Positions 16,534 through 20,794 of a DNA stretch of 20,794 nucleotides are shown piece by piece. Under the pieces are notes generated by a model. The model had not been told where the DNA came from. It worked only from the letters and a program-made list of their open reading frames with translations, and searched no databases. The DNA is from UBA7396 sp034675265 (GTDB taxonomy: Bacteria > Patescibacteriota > Gracilibacteria > BD1-5 > UBA6164). The position numbers and the translations under genes were made by a program. The stretch lies in contig JAUCDK010000021.1 of NCBI GenBank assembly GCA_034675265.1, positions 1 through 20,794 on the forward strand. Reading direction: 5' to 3'. Within the stretch, counting starts at the first letter, position 1. Every line of letters begins with the position of its first letter.

Positions 16534-16845
16534 ATGTTAGCCGTAGTAGAATTAGGTGGAAATCAATTTATCGTAAGACAATGAGATATAATTGATGTAA
16601 AAAAATTAAAGAAAGAAATTGGAGATACTATTAGCGTTGATGCTCTTCTTGTTAGTGATGAAGAAGGTAACAATGTGAAAGTTGGGACTCCATTAGTAAA
16701 TGGTTCTAAAGTTGAATTAAAAGTTTTAGATCAATTTAAAGATGAAAAAGTAAGAGTTTTCAAAATGAAAGCTAAAAAAAGATATACAAGAAACTTGGGG
16801 TTTAGAGCAAGTTTAACAAAACTAGAAGTATTAAATATAGCATAA
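16534..16845 (+). CDS. rplU: 50S ribosomal protein bL21 (103 aa)
   Basis: It begins MLAVVELGGNQFIVRQGDII, matching the family start (YAVIxTGGKQYxVxxGD), followed by VKVGTPLVNGSKVE and the C-terminal rRNA-binding stretch VFKMKAKKRYTRNLGFRASL (family KxKRRKxYRRKxGHRQ). Length is exact for bL21, which binds domain regions of 23S rRNA near the tunnel exit side. Only Gly17 is UGA; the other glycines are GGN. In most bacteria rplU is followed by rpmA (bL27) and obg; here it is followed by a terminator and a cell-wall hydrolase, so the usual cluster is split. Confidence 0.97.
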
Positions 16846-16879
16846 AAAGGGGGGTAGTATCATACTACCTTCTTTTTTG
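16845..16879 (+). terminator. Intrinsic terminator after rplU
   Basis: GGTAGT (16853-16858) and ACTACC (16864-16869) form the core stem with a 5-nt loop; an A/G-run upstream and C/T-run downstream extend it, ending in a T-run. The most GC-rich hairpin in the window. Confidence 0.8.
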
Positions 16880-16926
16880 TTGCCTAGTAAAGTTTAATAC
16901 TTCTATTTATTTTTTAATACACAGTA

Positions 16927-18048
16927 ATGGTTTCTAAGGTTAATTTAAAAGCGAGAATTGATAGACACTCCAGAATCTTAAAAGACAATTTATGAAATAT
17001 ACATCCATTTAGGTCATTTTATCACAAATTTAATTACAATATTGTATTTTTATTGGTGGTATTTTTATTTCCAGTGTACCCACTGTTTTCATCATTTTTT
17101 TATGAAAACACAGTATATGACTTTTATAGATGAGATATTGATGAAAGTACTATCTTGGACTCGTATTTAGATACTCAAGATTCATCAATTATTGTTTCCA
17201 AAGATTCTTTCATCTCAATTAATACACTTATGGATTGAAGTAGAGATTTAACTTGATATAGTGAAATTATCGAATACGAAATCCAATCAGGGGATAGTTT
17301 ATCTCTTATAGCACAAAAATTTGGAGTTTCAAATAATTCTATTTTATGGGCAAATAATTTTGATTCAAAAAAAATTCTTCATCCAGGAGAAAAAATCAAA
17401 ATTCCACCAGTTTCTGGTTTAATTCATCAAGTAAAATCATGAGAAACTATTTCATGACTGGCTTCAAAATATAAAATTACAGAAGATAAAATTATTGCAC
17501 AAAATGGACTTACATGAGCTCAAGCGACAATAAAAGATGGACAAATGTTAATTATTCCAGGAGCAATTAAAGAAGTTCCAAAACCAGTTGTTACACAAGT
17601 TACGAAAAAAACAAATACTTCTACAAAATCAAATACTTCTGCACAAGGTGGATATACTTTTACACAATGAGGAAGTTCTGAATTCATAGATACAGATGGT
17701 GCATATCAACTTGTAAAAAGAACTCCACAATGGACATTTTACTGGGGAAATTGTACATGGTATGTGGCACAATATAAAAATGTTAACTGGTCAGGAAATG
17801 CTAAAGATTGGCTTAGAAATGCTAAATCAAAAGGACATTCTACTGGTTCAACTCCAGGACTTTGAGCAATCGTTGTATTCCATGGAAAATGATATAATCC
17901 AGTATATGGGCATGTAGGTATTGTTATCGATGTAACTGCTACAGAAATTATCGTAAAAGATATGAACTACCGTAGACTAAATGAAGTAACAGTAAGAAAA
18001 GTTCCAAAAACAGATAGAGCAATTCAATGATATATCTATGTTGACTAA
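16927..18048 (+). CDS. Membrane-anchored LysM-LysM-CHAP cell-wall hydrolase (373 aa)
   Basis: Residues 1-37 are basic; residues ~38-58 (YNIVFLLVVFLFPVYPLFSS) form a membrane anchor or uncleaved signal. LysM1 at ~117-160 (YEIQSGDSLSLIAQKFGVS ... LHPGEKIKIP) and LysM2 at ~166-211 (HQVKSGETISGLASKYKIT ... IIPG) bind peptidoglycan. A Thr/Ser/Lys linker leads to a CHAP domain (~255-371) with catalytic Cys276 in GNCTWYVAQYK and His329 in GHVGIVIDV; Asn347 in KDMNYR may be the third residue. CHAP enzymes are amidases or endopeptidases on peptidoglycan. The active site faces outside in the model with one N-terminal membrane helix. UGA codons include LysM glycines. It could serve cell division, or for an episymbiont act on a host wall. 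Follows a terminator; its own promoter is not clear. Confidence 0.95.
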
Positions 18049-18050
18049 TA

Positions 18051-18078
18051 AAAAAAATCTCAAATTTGAGATTTTTTT
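18051..18078. terminator. Bidirectional intrinsic terminator
   Basis: A perfect palindrome with arms 18051-18064 and 18065-18078, core ATCTCAAATTTGAGAT, flanked by A and T runs. It lies between the CHAP gene (stop 18046-18048) and the convergent exported-protein gene (stop 18079-18081). Confidence 0.85.
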
Positions 18079-18939
18079 TTATTCTTTCATAGCATTTGAA
18101 ATCTTATAAACTACTTGATTGATAGGATTTAATACGTTATGTAGCTTTTCTCTAAATATGTAAAAATCTTCTTTGAGTAATTCGAGTAAGAAATGAATAG
18201 GGAAATTATTTTCATATTCACTATAAGCATGGAAAGCAATTGGGAATACTTTATGTGCTTGAGCAATTTCTTGGTAAATATTATTTTGAGCTGAAGTAAT
18301 TTTATTTGCAGCTTCTTGGAGAGAATATTCTTTTACTTCTTCATTTTCACTATCAAGTTCTTTTTGGTCTATTCAAAGTGCATTGGCAGGATTATTGTAG
18401 TATGTTTTTAAATATTCCATGTAAAAATTATAATCACAAGTCAAATATGTTGTTTGTCTTAAGATACTTAATTTGTTAAATACAGTATTTGTATCAATAT
18501 TCAGACACTTATTTGCATTTGCTGTTACATCAAGTTTTTGAATTAAATTTTGTATTTTTGGTTCAATACTTTTTTTTACATTTTCATCTACTGGGAGATC
18601 TAAAAGACGATATAGTGAGTTTTTTTGTGCTCAAATAATGGCACATTTATAGATACTGTTCATATTTTCCTTATATACTTCAACAGCTTTTTGGATTCCT
18701 TTATGCTCACTTCATGATGTAATAAGTATATCAGAAAGTTCAAAATCTTTGTAACTTTCTGCAGTTTTAAACTTTTCAATGTTAAAAACTTTTTTATTTT
18801 CATCGTATTGTTTACAAATATTATCACTTCTACATTGATATTTTTTAAATTCATCAGTAAGTGTTTCACAATCTTTGGCTCCTACAAATGGTGTAGAAGC
18901 AAACAAAAAGAGAGAAATGAGAAATATTTTTTTTATCAT
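18079..18939 (-). CDS. Exported hypothetical protein (286 aa)
   Basis: A clear signal peptide: MIKKIFLISLFLFASTPFVG, then an Ala and KDCE, with cleavage likely after VGA (residue 21). The mature protein is helical and contains several cysteines (DCETLTDEFKKYQCRSDNIC near the N-terminus, then KCAII, NKCLNID and TCDYNF), which could form disulphides outside the membrane. No known family. It starts 7 nt after the stop of pilB, so it is almost certainly cotranscribed with it and may belong to the pilus machinery or be exported to the surface. Few UGA codons: three or so (for example 18712-18714). It ends at the terminator shared with the CHAP gene. Confidence 0.87.
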
Positions 18940-18946
18940 AATTGTT

Positions 18947-20248
18947 TTAGATAACTTTTAAAACTTCTTGTATAGTTGTATATCATTTGATAGCTTTTAA
19001 AATACCATCTTCTTTCATAGTTATCATATCTAATTTTCTTCATTCTGCAATAATTTCTTGTGCATTTGCTCATCATCTGATAAGATTTCTAATTGTATTG
19101 TTGAGAGAAATAATTTCATAAATTCAAAGTCTTCCTTTATATCAGCTATTATTACAATGTTCACATCCTTTTCCATGAAAAAGTTTTATATTTGCAGCTG
19201 GAATATTATCCATTCCGATTTCTTTCATCATTTCTTTTATTAATTGTGTTTCCTCTGGAGATTTTTCTTTTTCTTCTTTACACATAGGACAAATTTTTCT
19301 TACTAATCTTTGAGCTACAATAGTATCAAGAGCTGAAGCAAGAATATATGGTTTTAATCACATATTAATCAGTCTATCAAGGGTATCTGAAGCACTTTTT
19401 GTATGCAAAGTTGAAAGTACAAGGTGTCAAGTAAGCGAAGCTTGAGTCGCAATTTCAAGTGTAGCTGCATCTCTGATTTCTCACATCATGATAATATCAG
19501 GATCTTGTCTGAGAAGTGCTTTTAATCACATTTCAAAAGTATATCCATTTTTTTCATTTACTTCAGATTGAATAATTCCAGAGAGTTGGTATTCTATTGG
19601 ATCTTCAAGAGTAATGATTTTTTTATCACGAGTATTGAGTTTTGATAAAATCGTATACAAAGTAGTAGTTTTTCAAGATCAAGTTGGTCAAGTAACCAAA
19701 ATAAGACCATTTTTTTTGTTAATAGCTTTTTCAAGCATTCTTTTTGTAGTCCAGAAAAATCATAAATCTTCAAAATCAATAATTGCTTTTTTTGAATCAA
19801 GCAGTCTACAAACCATATTTTCTCCATATGGAGTTGGAAGAGTTGAAACTCTCACGTCAATTTTATGTTCTCAAAAATCAAGAGAATATTTCCCATCTTG
19901 AGGAACATTGGTAATATTTAATTTTAAGTTTGATGAATGTTTGAGTCTTTCTAAAAATAATTTATAATGTTTTTTTTCTAAATGAAATATATCAACTAAA
20001 ACTCAGTCAATTCTAAATCTTACTATAATATCGTGTTCAGTATTGTCATAATGAACATCAGAACTTCATAAATTTAAAGCTCATAAAGTAAGGCTTTTTA
20101 GAGTACTATCAGTATCTTGTTTTGCTAAAAAACTTTTTACAATATTTTCTAATTCTTGAAATTTTGAAGATGAATAACTTTTTCCTTCTTCTTTTTCTAA
20201 TACAAGATCTTTTAAATCTTTTGAATTATCAGTTGTATTTTCAGACAT
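18947..20248 (-). CDS. pilB: Type IV pilus/type II secretion assembly ATPase PilB/GspE (433 aa)
   Basis: Hexameric ATPase that drives pilus extension. Seen: N2-domain segment LNLGSSDVHYDN (58-69) and VRFRIDGVLVD (76-86); Walker A GPTGSGKT (187-194); Asp box ITLEDPIEY (212-220); Walker B LLRQDPDIIMMGEIRD (245-260); His box LVLSTLHTKSA (276-286); zinc tetracysteine CPMC (320-323) with CEHC (362-365). Shorter than E. coli-type PilB (about 560) because the N1 domain is only ~40 residues. All three Walker A glycines are UGA. The tetracysteine marks a PilB/GspE extension ATPase, not a PilT retraction ATPase. The exported-protein gene follows 7 nt later; the divergent neighbour is PilX-like, supporting a type IV pilus locus continuing past the window. 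Confidence 0.96.
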
Positions 20249-20283
20249 TTTTTATATAATTAGGATAATATTTTTCTAGAGAA

Positions 20284-20312
20284 ATTATATCATATTATCA
20301 TTATTATTGCAA
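20284..20312 (-). promoter_or_regulatory. Promoter of pilB
   Basis: Minus strand TTGCAA (20307-20312), 17-nt spacer, consensus TATAAT (20284-20289). Start near 20277, leader about 29 nt. The palindromic TTGCAA lies only 6 nt from the ATG of the divergent gene, so polymerase here could block that gene's translation start region or transcription. Confidence 0.75.
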
Positions 20313-20318
20313 AAAAAT

Positions 20319-20794
20319 ATGAAAAAAAATAAAAAATGATCAATTCTTATTTGGAGTATTTTCTTAGTAGTATTTTTGTCATTTAGTTTTATTTATATTA
20401 GTCTCAAAATTCAAAATCAGATTCAATCAAATACAAATACTTCATTATTTTCATGACAGGATAATATTGTCACTCAAGATTTGGTAGAACAAAATACTGA
20501 TTGGATATTAAAAGATACTCAAAATCTTACTTTTCAATTTAAAAATACTCAAAGTGGAATTATTTCTATTGTGTATGGTTGACCTATAGAATACCAAATA
20601 TCATCTTGAGGAGTAGTTTCATCAGAATGATATATTTTTGATAAAACAAGTGTTATACCAATTCAATGAAAATTATTATTGAAAAATATAGGATGAATTA
20701 CAAAAGTAAAAGTAAATGCAGATAGTTTTTCTGGAGTAACTTTTCCATATTCATATGAAAAAAGTAGTATTACTATTTGAGGGAAAGAGTTTGT
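20319..20794 (+). CDS. PilX-like/minor pilin-like protein, 5' part (158 codons seen)
   Basis: It begins MKKNKKGSILIWSIFLVVFL, a short basic leader, a Gly-Ser junction and one long hydrophobic helix to about residue 30, followed by SLKIQNQIQSNT. This is the layout of PilX/minor-pilin N-termini, where prepilin peptidase cuts after Gly and the helix packs in the pilus core; the usual Glu at mature position 5 is absent, as in PilX-type proteins. The rest of the visible part is Ser/Gly/Ile-rich, probably beta strands (TQSGIISIVYGG, PYSYEKSSITIGG). Gene is cut by the window end. Glycine 7 at the cleavage junction is UGA. The promoter may be around 20293-20298 (TATTAT). Next to pilB, so likely the same pilus system. 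Confidence 0.75.

Noticed and set aside
19058..19901. Plus-strand open frames over pilB (19058-19243, 19614-19901)
   Set aside because: They are antisense to conserved PilB motifs (Walker A/B, tetracysteine) and have no promoter or recognisable content.
1..20794. CRISPR array, insertion sequence, prophage or attachment site
   Set aside because: No spaced direct repeats, transposase, integrase or phage structural genes found; the tRNA-Gln has no duplicated 3' end nearby.

Overview
The window reads correctly only if UGA is a sense codon for glycine (genetic code 25). Almost every gene contains in-frame UGA at conserved glycines: the Walker A loop of the SbcC-like ATPase, all three P-loop glycines of the PilB ATPase, the Nudix box, and the GPEGG loop of RsmE. 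Every complete gene ends in UAA or UAG, never UGA. With the very AT-rich composition, short intergenic gaps and a patchy gene set, this points to Candidatus Absconditabacteria (SR1) or Gracilibacteria (BD1-5/GN02) of the candidate phyla radiation. The sequence alone does not separate the two. Standard-code ORF calling shatters most of these genes, so coordinates here were rebuilt with UGA read as Gly.

Layout. 1-3422: a small basic ORF, a convergent GST-like protein, and a divergent SbcC/Rad50-type ATPase with CPTC zinc hook. 3496-7310: two paralogous proteins of unknown function flank a convergent MBL-fold hydrolase; the second paralog adds proline-rich 27-residue repeats and a peptidoglycan-binding domain. 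7405-9439: a lysine-rich small protein, then an apparent operon of rsmE, an 81-residue protein and a TraX-like membrane protein, convergent with a Tic20/DUF4870-like membrane protein (9442-10584). 10663-11244: the ribosome-assembly GTPase EngB/YsxC. 11270-12025: a small membrane-anchored protein preceded on its strand by a strongly supported structured RNA. 12026-15748: a Nudix hydrolase and two large proteins of unknown function, each with its own promoter. 15786-16845: a small membrane protein, tRNA-Gln(UUG) and ribosomal protein bL21. 16927-18048: a LysM-LysM-CHAP cell-wall hydrolase. 18079-20794: an exported protein, the type IV pilus ATPase PilB, and the start of a divergent PilX-like gene.

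The most notable object is the minus-strand RNA at 11723-11897. It has a good promoter whose predicted start is the first base of a 19-nt helix arm, a nested 11-bp helix, a 12-bp perfect pairing between the apical loop and the 3' tail (pseudoknot topology), and a GAAA-loop intrinsic terminator 12 nt before the next start codon. It is a candidate new riboswitch/attenuator or small RNA. Wobble pairs fall in favour of the minus strand in both long helices.

Functionally the window mixes housekeeping (RsmE, EngB, bL21, tRNA-Gln) with cell-surface functions (PilB, PilX-like, LysM-CHAP, PG-binding protein), as expected of a host-attached CPR bacterium. Four unknown-function proteins (3496, 5682, 12535, 13997) share a promoter type with an extended -10 TGn element.
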